Source of the DNA: Blastococcus sp. MG754426 | GTDB lineage: Bacteria; Actinomycetota; Actinomycetes; Mycobacteriales; Geodermatophilaceae | Direction of reading: 5' to 3' | NCBI RefSeq assembly: GCF_021699055.1 | Contig: NZ_SSXC01000007.1 | Location: forward strand, 22,036-86,035 | Length of the DNA stretch: 64,000 bases | In this document: piece by piece, positions 32,703 to 41,953 of the stretch | How the letters are laid out: each line of letters starts with the position of its first letter | How positions within the stretch are numbered: position 1 is the first letter of the stretch | Position numbers and translations under genes: made by a program | Notes under the pieces: generated by a model | What the model saw: only the letters and a program-made list of their open reading frames with translations | Database searches by the model: none | What the model was told of the DNA's origin: nothing

Positions 32703-34226
32703 TCAGCCCTGCTTGGTCGGCGGCTCCCCGGCGGCGCGGGCCTCCGCCGCCCGCTCCGGGTCGTAGGCGCAGGCGTCGGCGACATCGGTGGCCGGCCCCG
32801 CCGCCGGCTCCGGGGCCTCCGGGGCGTCGGCCACGTCCGCCGGCGGCTGGGTCGCCGCCGCGGGCACGGGCACGGGCGGGTCGATGGCGTCCTGGACGAG
32901 CTGCCGGATGGCGTCGTAGTCGGGGTAGGCGGGGTCGATCACCGGGGGGTCGAGGACGACGCTGCGGATCTCGGCGTCCTTCACGCGGAACGCCAGGTCC
33001 ACGAAGTCGTCCAGCCGCGTCCGCGGGATGTCGGTGCTGACGATGTCCTCGGTGGTCGCGGCGAGCTGCTGGTAGCGCTGCAGCAGGGTGACCGGGTCGG
33101 CGGCGTCGACGATCGCGGAGATCGTGCAGCGCTGCCGCTCCATCCGGTTGTAGTCGCTGAGCCCGAACCGGCCCCGGGCGAAGTCCAGCGCGGTGGTGCC
33201 GTCCATCCGGACGTCCCGGCCGGGCGCGATGTAGTCGTCGGGCAGCTCCCCGGTGCTCGGGTTGCCGTTGACCGGGACGTAGTAGTTCACGTTCACCGTG
33301 ACGCCGCCGAGCGCGTCGACCAGCCGGCTGAAGCCCTCGAGGTTGACCAGCACGAAGTAGTCGATCCGCAGCCCGAGGGCCTCCCCGACCCCCAGCTTCA
33401 GGAAGTCGGCGCCCGGGTCGTCGGTGGGGCCCAGGGCGTCGGGGTACCAGGCGGGGCCGTTGCGGTAGACGGCGTTGAGCAGGCTCTCGCTCTCGCTGCC
33501 GGCGTCGAAGCCGTCGGGGTAGAGCTCGCCGAGCGGGCTGTCCTCGGGGAAGGGCAGGTCCTGCAGGTTGCGGGGGAGGCTGACCAGGACGGTCTCGCCG
33601 GTCTCGACGTCGGTGCTGGCCACGATGACGGTGTCGGTGCGCACGCCCTCGCGGCCCTCCCCGCCGTCGCCCCCGAGCAGCAGGACGTTCACCCGGTCCC
33701 GGCCGCCGAAGAGCTCGGCGGTGTCCTCCTCGTCCGCGTCCACGGTGGCCGACTCGCGCTCGTCGTCGAAGACCCCGGCGATGAGGTCGCGCGACGTCGT
33801 GGCCAGGTGCCCGGCGAAGACCGCCGGGGCGGCGATCGCGGCGGCCAGCAGCGCCACGACGGCACCGCCCACGACGTGCCGCCCGCGTGAGGTGCCCCGG
33901 GGCACCAGCACCCGGTAACCGGCGACGACGACGGCGATCCACAGGGCGGCCAGCAGGCCGACGCCCACCGTCGCCCACAGCAGCACGTCGGTGTCGACGA
34001 GGGTGCGCGCGGCGACCTGCTGCCCGGCGGTGGCCAGCCACAGCCCGCCCGCGACGAGCAGGAGGAAGACGGCGAGCACCGCCGCGCCGAGCCGCCGCCG
34101 GCCGGCCGCCAGGAACGCGGTCCCGGGCACGAGCGCCCCCAGGGCCGTCCAGCCCAGGGCGGCGCCGAAGCCGCGCCGCTGCCCCTGCGCCGGTGGGCGT
34201 GCGCCCGCGTCCCCGTACCCGCTCAC
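32703..34226 (-). CDS. LytR-CpsA-Psr (LCP) family cell-wall phosphotransferase
   Basis: This 507-aa membrane protein has several N-terminal hydrophobic helices (for example RRLGAAVLAVFLLLVAGGLWL) and a large outer domain. In it are DRVNVLLLGGDGGEGREGVRTDT, VSLPRNLQDLP and DYFVLVNLEGFSRLVDALGGV, with arginines that bind the lipid pyrophosphate (for example TTALDFARGRFG, then NRMERQR). LCP proteins attach teichoic-acid-like polymers or arabinogalactan to peptidoglycan. The C-terminus is a Pro/Ala-rich tail without a LytR_C domain. GTG 34226 has GGGAG nine bases upstream. Confidence 0.9.
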   Translation of the reverse strand: MSGYGDAGARPPAQGQRRGFGAALGWTALGALVPGTAFLAAGRRRLGAAVLAVFLLLVAGGLWLATAGQQVAARTLVDTDVLLWATVGVGLLAALWIAVVVAGYRVLVPRGTSRGRHVVGGAVVALLAAAIAAPAVFAGHLATTSRDLIAGVFDDERESATVDADEEDTAELFGGRDRVNVLLLGGDGGEGREGVRTDTVIVASTDVETGETVLVSLPRNLQDLPFPEDSPLGELYPDGFDAGSESESLLNAVYRNGPAWYPDALGPTDDPGADFLKLGVGEALGLRIDYFVLVNLEGFSRLVDALGGVTVNVNYYVPVNGNPSTGELPDDYIAPGRDVRMDGTTALDFARGRFGLSDYNRMERQRCTISAIVDAADPVTLLQRYQQLAATTEDIVSTDIPRTRLDDFVDLAFRVKDAEIRSVVLDPPVIDPAYPDYDAIRQLVQDAIDPPVPVPAAATQPPADVADAPEAPEPAAGPATDVADACAYDPERAAEARAAGEPPTKQG

Positions 34227-34347
34227 CGGGCCATGCTCCCACTGTTCGGCCAGGTGGGGGCGCCGACGGCGGACCACCCGGTCGGGACCGCCCGATCCGG
34301 CGACCCGGGGGGCCGGCGCCGGGCCGCTCGCCGTCGGGGCTGCTCCG

Positions 34348-34353
34348 TAAGCT
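34348..34353 (+). promoter_or_regulatory. -10 box TAAGCT upstream of xthA
   Basis: TAAGCT ends 7 nt before the GTG at 34361, indicating a leaderless transcript. Confidence 0.5.
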
Positions 34354-34360
34354 CCGCGGC

Positions 34361-35164
34361 GTGCGACTGGCCACCTGGAACGTCAACTCGATCCGCACCC
34401 GCGCCGACCGCGTCGCCGCCTTCCTGCAGCGGCACGACGTCGACGTCCTGGCGCTCCAGGAGACCAAGTGCCGGGACGACCAGTTCCCCGAGATGGTGTT
34501 CGGCGCGCTGGGCTACGAGGTCGCGCACGTCGGCCACTCGCAGTGGAACGGCGTCGCGATCCTGTCCCGGGTCGGCCTCGACGACGTGACCACCGGCTTC
34601 GCCGGGATGCCGTCGTGGTCGGCGAAGGAGGGGGTGGCGCCCAGCGCGGAGGCCCGCGCCCTGGGCGCCACCTGCGGCGGGGTGCGCGTGTGGAGCCTGT
34701 ACGTGCCCAACGGCCGGACGCTGGAAGATCCGCACTACGCCTACAAGCTGGAGTGGCTGGCCGCGCTGCGGGGCACCGCCGCGGGCTGGCTCGCCGAGGA
34801 CCCGGCCGCGCAGGTGGCCCTCGTCGGCGACTGGAACATCGCCCCGCAGGACGACGACGTCTGGGACATGTCGGTGTTCAGCCGGTCCACGCACGTCTCC
34901 GCGCCGGAACGGGCGGCGTTCCAGGCGGTGGTCGACGCCGGGTACGCCGACGTGGTGCGCCCGCACGCGCCGGGCCCGGGCGTCTACACCTACTGGGACT
35001 ACACCCAGCTGCGCTTCCCCCGGCGTGAGGGCATGCGGATCGACTTCGTGCTGGGCTCCCCGGCCCTGGCCGCCCGGGTCGACCGCGCGTTCATCGACCG
35101 CGAGGAGCGCAAGGGCAAGGGCGCCAGCGACCACGCCCCGGTGGTGGTCGACCTCGCGGAGTGA
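34361..35164 (+). CDS. xthA: Exodeoxyribonuclease III / AP endonuclease
   Basis: This 267-aa enzyme of the exonuclease-endonuclease-phosphatase fold cleaves at abasic sites and removes 3' blocks during base-excision repair. Motifs are ATWNVNSI (metal Asn), LALQETKCRDDQFP (catalytic Glu), VPNGRTLEDPHYAYKLEW, GDWNIAPQDDDVWD (active Asp and Asn) and the final KGASDHAPVVVDL with the catalytic Asp-His pair. It appears leaderless and stands just upstream of yaaA on the same strand. Confidence 0.92.
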   Translation: MRLATWNVNSIRTRADRVAAFLQRHDVDVLALQETKCRDDQFPEMVFGALGYEVAHVGHSQWNGVAILSRVGLDDVTTGFAGMPSWSAKEGVAPSAEARALGATCGGVRVWSLYVPNGRTLEDPHYAYKLEWLAALRGTAAGWLAEDPAAQVALVGDWNIAPQDDDVWDMSVFSRSTHVSAPERAAFQAVVDAGYADVVRPHAPGPGVYTYWDYTQLRFPRREGMRIDFVLGSPALAARVDRAFIDREERKGKGASDHAPVVVDLAE

Positions 35165-35180
35165 CGCGGCGCCGGCTGCC

Positions 35181-35186
35181 TAAGCT
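35181..35186 (+). promoter_or_regulatory. -10 box TAAGCT upstream of yaaA
   Basis: TAAGCT ends 8 nt before the GTG at 35195, a second copy of the same box used for xthA. Confidence 0.5.
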
Positions 35187-35194
35187 GGCTCCCC

Positions 35195-35941
35195 GTGCTC
35201 GTGCTGCTGCCCCCGTCGGAGACCAAGGCACCCGGGGGCGAGGGCCCGCCGCTCGACCTCGACGAGCTCACCGCGCCCGAGCTGACGCCGGTCCGCGCGC
35301 GCCTCGCCGGAGCGCTGGTGGACCTCTCCGGCGACGTCCCGGCCTCCCGCGCCGCCCTGGGCCTGTCGCCGAAGCAGGACGACGAGATCACCCGCAACGC
35401 CGCGCTGTTCACCGCGGCCACCCTCCCGGCCCTCGAGCGGTACACCGGCGTCCTCTACGACGCGCTGGACGTGCGGTCGCTCACCCGCGCCCAGCGGGCC
35501 CGGGCCGACCGGCGGCTCGCCGTCGGGTCGGCGCTCTTCGGCCTGGTGGCGGGCGGCGACGGCATCCCGGCGTACCGCCTGTCGGCCGGCTCCGCCCTGC
35601 CCGGGCTGCCCACCCTCCGCGCCCTGTGGAGGCCCGCGCTCGGGCCGGTGCTGGCCGACGTCGAGGGGCTCGTCGTCGACCTGCGCAGCGGCTCCTACGC
35701 GGCGCTCGCCCCGGCCCCCGGCGCGGTCACCGTGACCGTGCTGAGCGAGCGGCCCGACGGCACGCGAGCCGTCGTCAGCCACTTCAACAAGGCGCACAAG
35801 GGGAGGCTCGCCCGCGTGCTCGCCACCACCACGGCCGAGCCGGGCGACGTGGTGCGACTGAGGGGTCTGCTGAGGCGGGCGGGGTTCCACGTGGAACACG
35901 ACGGCGGGACGGCGTTGACCCTGGTCGTGCCCGCCCACTGA
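35195..35941 (+). CDS. yaaA: YaaA-family (DUF328) peroxide stress protein
   Basis: This 248-aa protein begins LVLLPPSETK and ends with the YaaA signature SHFNKAHKGRLARVLATT. In Escherichia coli, YaaA lowers free iron and so protects DNA from Fenton damage. Length and motifs fit that family. It follows xthA, which is also a DNA-protection gene. A GTTCCACGTGGAAC palindrome lies inside its coding sequence at 35884. Confidence 0.85.
   Translation: MLVLLPPSETKAPGGEGPPLDLDELTAPELTPVRARLAGALVDLSGDVPASRAALGLSPKQDDEITRNAALFTAATLPALERYTGVLYDALDVRSLTRAQRARADRRLAVGSALFGLVAGGDGIPAYRLSAGSALPGLPTLRALWRPALGPVLADVEGLVVDLRSGSYAALAPAPGAVTVTVLSERPDGTRAVVSHFNKAHKGRLARVLATTTAEPGDVVRLRGLLRRAGFHVEHDGGTALTLVVPAH
35884..35897. 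promoter_or_regulatory. parS-like perfect palindrome GTTCCACGTGGAAC
   Basis: This 14-bp perfect palindrome sits inside the yaaA coding region (residues FHVEH). It is the cleanest of three related sites (others at 6687 and 55238) and resembles actinobacterial ParB sites. Confidence 0.35.
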
Positions 35942-35972
35942 GGCCCATCTCTCCCGGCTCGGCCCGGCGGTT

Positions 35973-36004
35973 GGTTGCACGCAACCTGCCCGCCGTGACA
36001 TAAC
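35973..36004 (+). promoter_or_regulatory. Promoter with palindromic operator
   Basis: GGTTGC-AC-GCAACC (35973-35986) overlaps a -35-like TTGCAC (35975-35980). It is followed after 18 nt by CATAAC (35999-36004) as -10. A dimeric repressor could bind here. The site lies about 78 nt upstream of the sensor phosphatase start. Confidence 0.5.
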
Positions 36005-36081
36005 TGCTGGGACCCGGCGCACCCGAACCACGCGGCGCCCGGGCATCTCGCATCCGGCGACCGCCGGGCAGGAAGGCTTCG

Positions 36082-38682
36082 GTGGACGGAACGGACCGCA
36101 CGGTCGACGCGGGACCGAGCCTCGGCGAGCGGTCCGCAGCCGAGCTCAGGCTGGACCCCACCCGGGTCGAGGCCGCCCGCCGCATCCTGCCGACCGCGGA
36201 GCGCCCCGGGCTGGACCGGCTCGCCGAGCTCGCCGCCCGCCTGCTCGGTACCAGCGGCAGCCAGGTCTCGCTCCTCCTCGACGTCCAGCTCGTCGCCGCG
36301 GGGACCGGCGCGGCGGCCGTCGGCACCACCGGGCCGCTCGAGGAGTCCCTCTGCACCGTCACCGCGGCCCTGCCCGCCGGTGAGGCCCTCGTGGTCCCCG
36401 ATGCCCGGGCCGACGAGCGCGTGCGCGACCTCCCGCCGGTGCGGGCCGGCGTCGTGGGCTCCTACCTCGGCACCGTGCTCTCCGACTCCGCGGGCACACC
36501 CGTCGGCGCGCTCTGCGTCTTCGACCCGGAACCGCGCCCCTGGGCGAGCTCGGAGATCGCGACGCTGCGCCAGCTCGCCGCCTCGGTGATGACCGAGCTG
36601 CAGCTCGCGGCGCTGCTGCGCCGGTCCGAGGACGACCGCATCCGGTGGGAGCTGGCCACCGGGGCCGGCGGCGTCGGCACCTGGGACTGGGACCAGTCGA
36701 CCGGTGAGCTGGCCTGGGACGAACAGCTCATCGCGATGTTCGGCTACGGCAGCGACGACTTCGGGCGCACCATCGACGCCTTCAACGCGCGCCTGCACCC
36801 CGAGGACGCCGAGTGGGTCGGCGAGGCGCTGCAGCAGGCCGTCGACACCGGCGGCGAGTACGACGCCACCTACCGCATCGTGCGCCCGGACGACGAGACC
36901 CGCTGGATCCACGCCCGCGGCCGCGCGCTGGTCGACGGGGAGGGGCGCACCACCCGCATCCTCGGCACCGCCTACGACGTGACGGGCGAGCGGGAGGAGG
37001 CCAGCCTGGTCACCCGGGTGCTCGAGGCCATGCCCGCCGGCTTCTACAGCCTCGACCGCGACTGGCGGTTCACCTACGTCAACGCGGTGGCCGAGAAGCT
37101 GCTGCAGACCACCCGGGACGAGCTGCTGGGACGGGAGCTCTGGGAAGCCTTCCCGGACGCGGTGAACAGCGTCTTCGAGGACCGCTACCGCGAGGCGGTC
37201 CGCACCGGCGAGCCGGTCGCGTTCGACGCCTACTACCCCGCACCGCTGGACGGCTGGTACGAGCTCCGGGCCTGGCCCAGCCCCGACGGCCTCTCGGTGT
37301 ACTTCCTCGAGGTGACCGAGCGGCGGCGGGTGCAGGAGGAGGCCGAGCGGGTGGCGCAACGGCTCGCCCTGCTGGCCAGCGTCAGCGCCGGCCTCGCCGG
37401 CCCGCTGGACCAGCACGGCGCGATGCAGCACCTGCCCCAGCTCGTCGTCCCGGCGCTCGCCGACTTCTGCATCGTCACGATCGTGGACGGCGACGGGCGC
37501 GCCCGCGACGTCGGCTCGTGGCACGCCGACCCGGAGCTGCGCCCGGTCCTGGAGCGCTACACGGAGGTCCGGCTGGACACCATGCCGCCGGACTCCCCCG
37601 CCGCCGTCTCGCTGCGCACCGGGGAGCAGCGGCGCAGCCTGGGCTCCGCGGTGCTGGACATGCTGCCCCCGGGCGAGTCCCGCGACCTGCTGACCCGCCT
37701 CGATCCGCGCGAGGCCGTCGTCCTGCCCATGCGGGGGCGCAACCGCACGCTCGGCCTGCTCACCGTCTACTACTCCCGGGCCACCCCGACCCGTGCCGAG
37801 GACCTCGTCACCGCGCAGGAGGTGGCCGACCGCGCCGGGCTGGCGCTGGACAACGGCCGCCTCTACAACGCCCAGCAGCAGCTCGCCGAGGGCCTGCAGC
37901 GCAGCCTGCTCACCGAGCCGCCCGAGCCCGACCACGCCGAGATCGCGGTGCGCTACCTCCCCGCCGCGGAGGCCGCCCGGGTCGGCGGTGACTGGTACGA
38001 CGCCTTCCTGCAGCCCGGGGGCGCGACGATGCTGGTGATCGGCGACGTCGTCGGGCACGACACCGAGGCCGCGGCGGCCATGGGGCAGCTCCGCGGGCTG
38101 CTGCGCGGGGTCGCCACCTACAGCGACGCGGGCCCGGGCGAGGTGCTGCGCGGGCTGGACGCCTCGATGACGACGCTGCAGATCACCACCATGGCCACCG
38201 CCGCGGTGGCCCGGCTGGAGCAGACGCCCGACGAGGTGCAGCAGGGCGTCACGCGCCTGCGCTGGGCCAACGCCGGGCACCTGCCGCCGCTGATCCTCAC
38301 CCCGGCGGGCCAGGTGGCCGAGCTCGGCGAGTGGACCGGTGACCTGCTGCTGGGCGTCGACCCCGGCACGCAGCGGCGCGAGTCGGTCGCCACGCTGGAG
38401 CGCGGCTCGACGGTCATCCTCTACACCGACGGCCTCGTCGAGCGCCGCGACTCCGACCTCGACGAGGGCATCCAGCGGCTGCGCTCGGCGGTGGTCGAGC
38501 TCGCCGACCTGCCGCTGGAGGACCTGCTCGACGAGCTGCTCGACCGGCTGGTGCACGGCCACCCCGAGGACGACGTCGCCCTGGTCGCCGTCCGGCTGCA
38601 CCGGCAGGACCGGCCCCGGCCGCCCGAGGCCGGACCGGCCCGCGTGCCCCCCACCGTGCCGCGGGACCCGGCCCAGGGCTGA
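36082..38682 (+). CDS. GAF-PAS-PAS-GAF-PP2C sensor phosphatase
   Basis: This 866-aa protein ends in a SpoIIE/RsbU-type PP2C phosphatase (about residues 625-845, with RVGGDWYDAF, VIGDVVGHDTEAAAAMGQ and WANAGHLPPLI). It is preceded by GAF (about 45-180), PAS (195-320, with YDVTGERE), PAS (325-430, with YVNAVAEKLLQTT) and a second GAF (440-600). Such proteins sense ligands, light or redox and dephosphorylate an anti-sigma antagonist, releasing a stress sigma factor. It is soluble. GTG 36082 has AGGAAGG upstream. A paralog lies at 52798-54570. Confidence 0.88.
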   Translation: MDGTDRTVDAGPSLGERSAAELRLDPTRVEAARRILPTAERPGLDRLAELAARLLGTSGSQVSLLLDVQLVAAGTGAAAVGTTGPLEESLCTVTAALPAGEALVVPDARADERVRDLPPVRAGVVGSYLGTVLSDSAGTPVGALCVFDPEPRPWASSEIATLRQLAASVMTELQLAALLRRSEDDRIRWELATGAGGVGTWDWDQSTGELAWDEQLIAMFGYGSDDFGRTIDAFNARLHPEDAEWVGEALQQAVDTGGEYDATYRIVRPDDETRWIHARGRALVDGEGRTTRILGTAYDVTGEREEASLVTRVLEAMPAGFYSLDRDWRFTYVNAVAEKLLQTTRDELLGRELWEAFPDAVNSVFEDRYREAVRTGEPVAFDAYYPAPLDGWYELRAWPSPDGLSVYFLEVTERRRVQEEAERVAQRLALLASVSAGLAGPLDQHGAMQHLPQLVVPALADFCIVTIVDGDGRARDVGSWHADPELRPVLERYTEVRLDTMPPDSPAAVSLRTGEQRRSLGSAVLDMLPPGESRDLLTRLDPREAVVLPMRGRNRTLGLLTVYYSRATPTRAEDLVTAQEVADRAGLALDNGRLYNAQQQLAEGLQRSLLTEPPEPDHAEIAVRYLPAAEAARVGGDWYDAFLQPGGATMLVIGDVVGHDTEAAAAMGQLRGLLRGVATYSDAGPGEVLRGLDASMTTLQITTMATAAVARLEQTPDEVQQGVTRLRWANAGHLPPLILTPAGQVAELGEWTGDLLLGVDPGTQRRESVATLERGSTVILYTDGLVERRDSDLDEGIQRLRSAVVELADLPLEDLLDELLDRLVHGHPEDDVALVAVRLHRQDRPRPPEAGPARVPPTVPRDPAQG

Positions 38683-38694
38683 GCCGCGCGCCGG

Positions 38695-40404
38695 TCAGCG
38701 GCCGCGGTCGCGCCGCACCTGGGCCTTGCGCCCCTTGATCATCGTGGCCCGCAGCGCCTGCACGACCTCGTCGGCGGCCGCCTCGGGCACCTCGACCAGG
38801 GCGAACCGCTGGTGGATCTCGATCGACCCGACGTCGCGCCCGGTGAGCCCGGTCTCCCCCGTGATGGCGCCGACCAGGTCGCCCGGGCGGATGCCGGCGT
38901 CCCGGCCCACTCCCACGAAGAGCCGGGCGGCCGGGCCGCCGGGCCGTCCCGCGGGCCGGCCGGGCCGTTCGTCGCGCCGGCCGCCGTCGCGTCCGCCACC
39001 GGCCCGCCCGCCGTCCCGCTCGGGGCGGAAGGAGACCTGCGGGATCTCCTCGTCGTCGTCCACCGGGCCGGTCGCCTCGTGGGCGAGCTTCACCGCTGCG
39101 AGCGCGACCTCGACGAGGTCGAACTCGTCGGTGAGGGTCTCGACGACGACGCGGAAGCGGTCCAGGTCGTCGGTGAGCAGGCTCTCCCGCAGCGCGGCCC
39201 GCGTGAGGTCGAGCCGGCGGGCCCGGAGGTCGGCGACCGTGGGCACCTTCTCCACGGGGATCGGCGCGCCGGCGACCCGCTCGATGGTCTTGAGCATCCG
39301 GTGCTCGCGGGGCTCGGCGAGGGTGATCGCCACGCCCTCGCGGCCGGCCCGGCCCACCCGGCCGATGCGGTGGACGTAGGACTCCGGTGCCGAGGGGACG
39401 TCGTAGTTGACGACGTGGGTGAGCGTCTCGACGTCCAGCCCGCGCGCCGCGACGTCGGTGGCCACCAGCAGCTCCGCCGTCCCCCCGCGCAGCCGCCCCA
39501 TGACCCGGTCGCGCTGCTCCTGGCTCATGCCGCCGTGCAGCGCCTCGGCCCGGTAGCCGCGGCCGTTGAGCGTCTCGGTGAGCGAGTCCACCTCCTCGCG
39601 GGTGCGGCAGAACACGATCGCCGCCGTCGGCGCCTCGACGTCGAGGATCCGGCCCAGCGCGGCCGGCTTGGCGCCGCGGGGCACCACGTAGGCGGTCTGC
39701 CGGATGCGGGGCGCGGTCCCCGGCGCCGCCCGCTCCCGGGCGATGGTGATCCGCACCGGGTCGGAGAGGTGGCGGCGCGCCAGCGCGTCCAGCCGGCGCG
39801 GCATGGTCGCCGAGAAGAGCACCGTCTGCCGCTGCTCCGGCGTCGCGTCGAGGATCGCCTCCAGGTCCTCGGCGAAGCCCATGTCGAGCATCTCGTCGGC
39901 CTCGTCGAGCACGACGGTGGCGATCCCGTCGAGGCGCAGCGCGCCCCGGTTGAGCAGGTCGAGGGCCCGGCCGGGGGTGGCGACGACGACGTCGACACCC
40001 GACTCCAGCGAGCGCAGCTGCCGCACGATCGGGGCGCCGCCGTAGACCGGCAGCACGCGGGCGCCGAGGTCGCGGCCGTAGCGGTGCAGCGCCTCCGACA
40101 CCTGCACGGCGAGCTCCCGGGTGGGCACCAGCACCAGCGCCACCGGCGGGCGCTCGGTGCGGTGGGCGGGCATCCGCTGCAGCACGGGCAGCGAGAAGGC
40201 GGCGGTCTTGCCGGTGCCGGTGGCGGCCTGGCCCAGGAGGTCTCGCCCCTCGGCCAGCGGCGGGATCGCCTGCTGCTGGATGGGCGTGGGCTCCTCGTAG
40301 CCGAGGGCGGAGAGCGCCCGCAGCAGCTCCGGGCGCAGGCCGAGCTCGTCGAAGGTGGCGCCCTCGAGGGTGGGGTCGCCGGCGGGGGCGTGGTCCTCGG
40401 TCAT
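38695..40404 (-). CDS. DEAD-box RNA helicase with DbpA-type RNA-binding domain
   Basis: This 569-aa enzyme has the Q-motif (LGYEEPTPIQQQAI), Walker A AATGTGKT, DEADEMLDMGF, SATMPRR and HRIGRVGRAGREG. The linker is Arg/Gly-rich (for example RDGGRAGGGRDGGRR). The C-terminus is a DbpA/CsdA RNA-recognition domain (ARLFVGVGRDAGIRPGDLVG). It should remodel structured RNA in ribosome assembly or cold adaptation. ATG 40404 is chosen by family alignment; its ribosome-binding site is unclear. Confidence 0.92.
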   Translation of the reverse strand: MTEDHAPAGDPTLEGATFDELGLRPELLRALSALGYEEPTPIQQQAIPPLAEGRDLLGQAATGTGKTAAFSLPVLQRMPAHRTERPPVALVLVPTRELAVQVSEALHRYGRDLGARVLPVYGGAPIVRQLRSLESGVDVVVATPGRALDLLNRGALRLDGIATVVLDEADEMLDMGFAEDLEAILDATPEQRQTVLFSATMPRRLDALARRHLSDPVRITIARERAAPGTAPRIRQTAYVVPRGAKPAALGRILDVEAPTAAIVFCRTREEVDSLTETLNGRGYRAEALHGGMSQEQRDRVMGRLRGGTAELLVATDVAARGLDVETLTHVVNYDVPSAPESYVHRIGRVGRAGREGVAITLAEPREHRMLKTIERVAGAPIPVEKVPTVADLRARRLDLTRAALRESLLTDDLDRFRVVVETLTDEFDLVEVALAAVKLAHEATGPVDDDEEIPQVSFRPERDGGRAGGGRDGGRRDERPGRPAGRPGGPAARLFVGVGRDAGIRPGDLVGAITGETGLTGRDVGSIEIHQRFALVEVPEAAADEVVQALRATMIKGRKAQVRRDRGR

Positions 40405-40467
40405 CGCGGTCCATCGTTCCCCCCGGCCGGCGACGACGCGCGCCCGGGCTTCTGGCAGGCTGCCGGG

Positions 40468-41886
40468 GTGACCGCCGACGACGACCTCTGCACCCGTCCC
40501 GCGACCGAGCTCGCCGCGCTGGTCCGCGACCGCGAGGTGTCGGCGCGCGAGCTGCTGGAGGCGCACCTGCGCCGCATCGAGCGGCTGGACCCGCAGGTGA
40601 ACGCCGTCGTCACCCTGGACGCCGAAGGGGCCAGGGCGGCCGCGGACGCCGCCGACGCCGCCCAGGCCGCCGGCCGGCCGCTCGGCCCCCTGCACGGGCT
40701 GCCGGTCGCCCACAAGGACACCCACGCCACCGGCGGCATGCGCACCACCTGGGGGTCACCGCTGCACGCGGAGACCGTGCCGGACGCCGACGAGCTGGTG
40801 GTGGCCCGCCTGGTCGGGGCCGGGGCGGTCCGGGTGGGCAAGACCAACGTGCCCGAGTTCGCGGCCGGCTCGCACACCTTCAACCCCGTCTTCGGCGTGA
40901 CGCACAACCCCTACCGGCACGGGCTCTCCGCGGGCGGCTCCAGCGGTGGGGCGGCGGCGGCCCTGGCGGCCGGGTTCGTGCCGGTCGCCGAGGGCAGCGA
41001 CATGGGCGGGTCGCTGCGCAACCCGGCCGCGTTCTGCAACGTCGTCGGGCTGCGGCCCACCCCGGGCCGGGTGCCCACGTGGCCCGCCCCGATGGCGTGG
41101 TCGCAGCTGTCGGTGCAGGGCCCGATGGGCCGCACGGTCGCCGACGTCGCGCTGCAGCTCTCGGTGATCGCCGGCCCCGACCCGCGGGTGCCGATCGCGC
41201 TCTCCGACGACCCGTCCGGCTTCGCCGCGCCGCTGCCCGAGCGCCTCGACGGCCTCCGCGTCGCGTGGGCGCCGGACCTGGGTGGGCAGGTGACCGTGGA
41301 CCCGGCCGTCACCGCCGTCCTCGCGCCGTCGGTCGCCGTCTTCGAGTCGCTGGGCGCCACGGTGGAGGAGGCCTGCCCCGACCTCTCCGGCGCGGACGAG
41401 GTCTTCGGCACCCTGCGGGCGTGGCTGTTCGACGCCGCGTTCAGCGAGCTCGCGGCCCGCCACCCCGACCAGGTGAAGGCGTCGATCCGCTGGAACGCCG
41501 AGCTCGGTGCCGAGCTCACCGGGGCGGACCTGGCCCGCGCCGAGCAGCTGCACACGAAGCTCTACGAGCGCATGGTCGCCTTCTTCGAGCGGTACGACGT
41601 GCTGCTCGCGCCCACCACGCAGGTGCTCCCCTTCCCGGTGGAGGTCGAGTACCCGACCGAGATCGCCGGCGTCCACCAGGAGAACTACCTGGAGTGGATG
41701 CGCTCGTGCACGGTCGTCTCGGCGACCGGCTGCCCTGCGCTGTCGGTGCCGGGCGGCTTCACCGCCGACGGGCTGCCGGTCGGGCTGCAGGTGATCGGCC
41801 CCCCGCGGGCCGACCGCCGGGTGCTGGAAGTGGGCCACGCCTTCGAGCAGGCGACCCGCTTCGGTGAGCGCCGCCCGCCCCTCTGA
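40468..41886 (+). CDS. Amidase-signature family hydrolase
   Basis: This 472-aa enzyme has the amidase signature Ser-Ser-Lys triad in context: catalytic Lys in PVAHKDTHATGG, the glycine-rich AGGSSGGAAAALAAG, and EGSDMGGSLRNPAAFCNVVGLRP containing the nucleophile region. It hydrolyses an amide; GatA-like indoleacetamide or nicotinamide-type substrates are possible. It is not GatA itself, because no GatB or GatC is adjacent and it ends in a self-contained form. GTG 40468 has CAGGCT 6 nt upstream instead of a ribosome-binding site. A palindrome follows. Confidence 0.9.
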   Translation: MTADDDLCTRPATELAALVRDREVSARELLEAHLRRIERLDPQVNAVVTLDAEGARAAADAADAAQAAGRPLGPLHGLPVAHKDTHATGGMRTTWGSPLHAETVPDADELVVARLVGAGAVRVGKTNVPEFAAGSHTFNPVFGVTHNPYRHGLSAGGSSGGAAAALAAGFVPVAEGSDMGGSLRNPAAFCNVVGLRPTPGRVPTWPAPMAWSQLSVQGPMGRTVADVALQLSVIAGPDPRVPIALSDDPSGFAAPLPERLDGLRVAWAPDLGGQVTVDPAVTAVLAPSVAVFESLGATVEEACPDLSGADEVFGTLRAWLFDAAFSELAARHPDQVKASIRWNAELGAELTGADLARAEQLHTKLYERMVAFFERYDVLLAPTTQVLPFPVEVEYPTEIAGVHQENYLEWMRSCTVVSATGCPALSVPGGFTADGLPVGLQVIGPPRADRRVLEVGHAFEQATRFGERRPPL

Positions 41887-41893
41887 CCCGTTC

Positions 41894-41927
41894 TACGGCT
41901 CTCTAGCGTCGGAGCTAGAGAGCCGTA
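41894..41927. repeat. TCTA/TAGA palindrome, copy 1
   Basis: TACGGCTCTCTAGC (41894-41907) and GCTAGAGAGCCGTA (41914-41927) are a perfect 14-bp inverted repeat with a 6-nt centre, between the amidase stop and the convergent zwf-like stop. It could be a bidirectional terminator or a repeat element; its sequence family recurs at 45295, 50935 and 51533. Confidence 0.75.
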
Positions 41928-41953
41928 CACGGCCCTCGACGGCGTCCTCCCTC

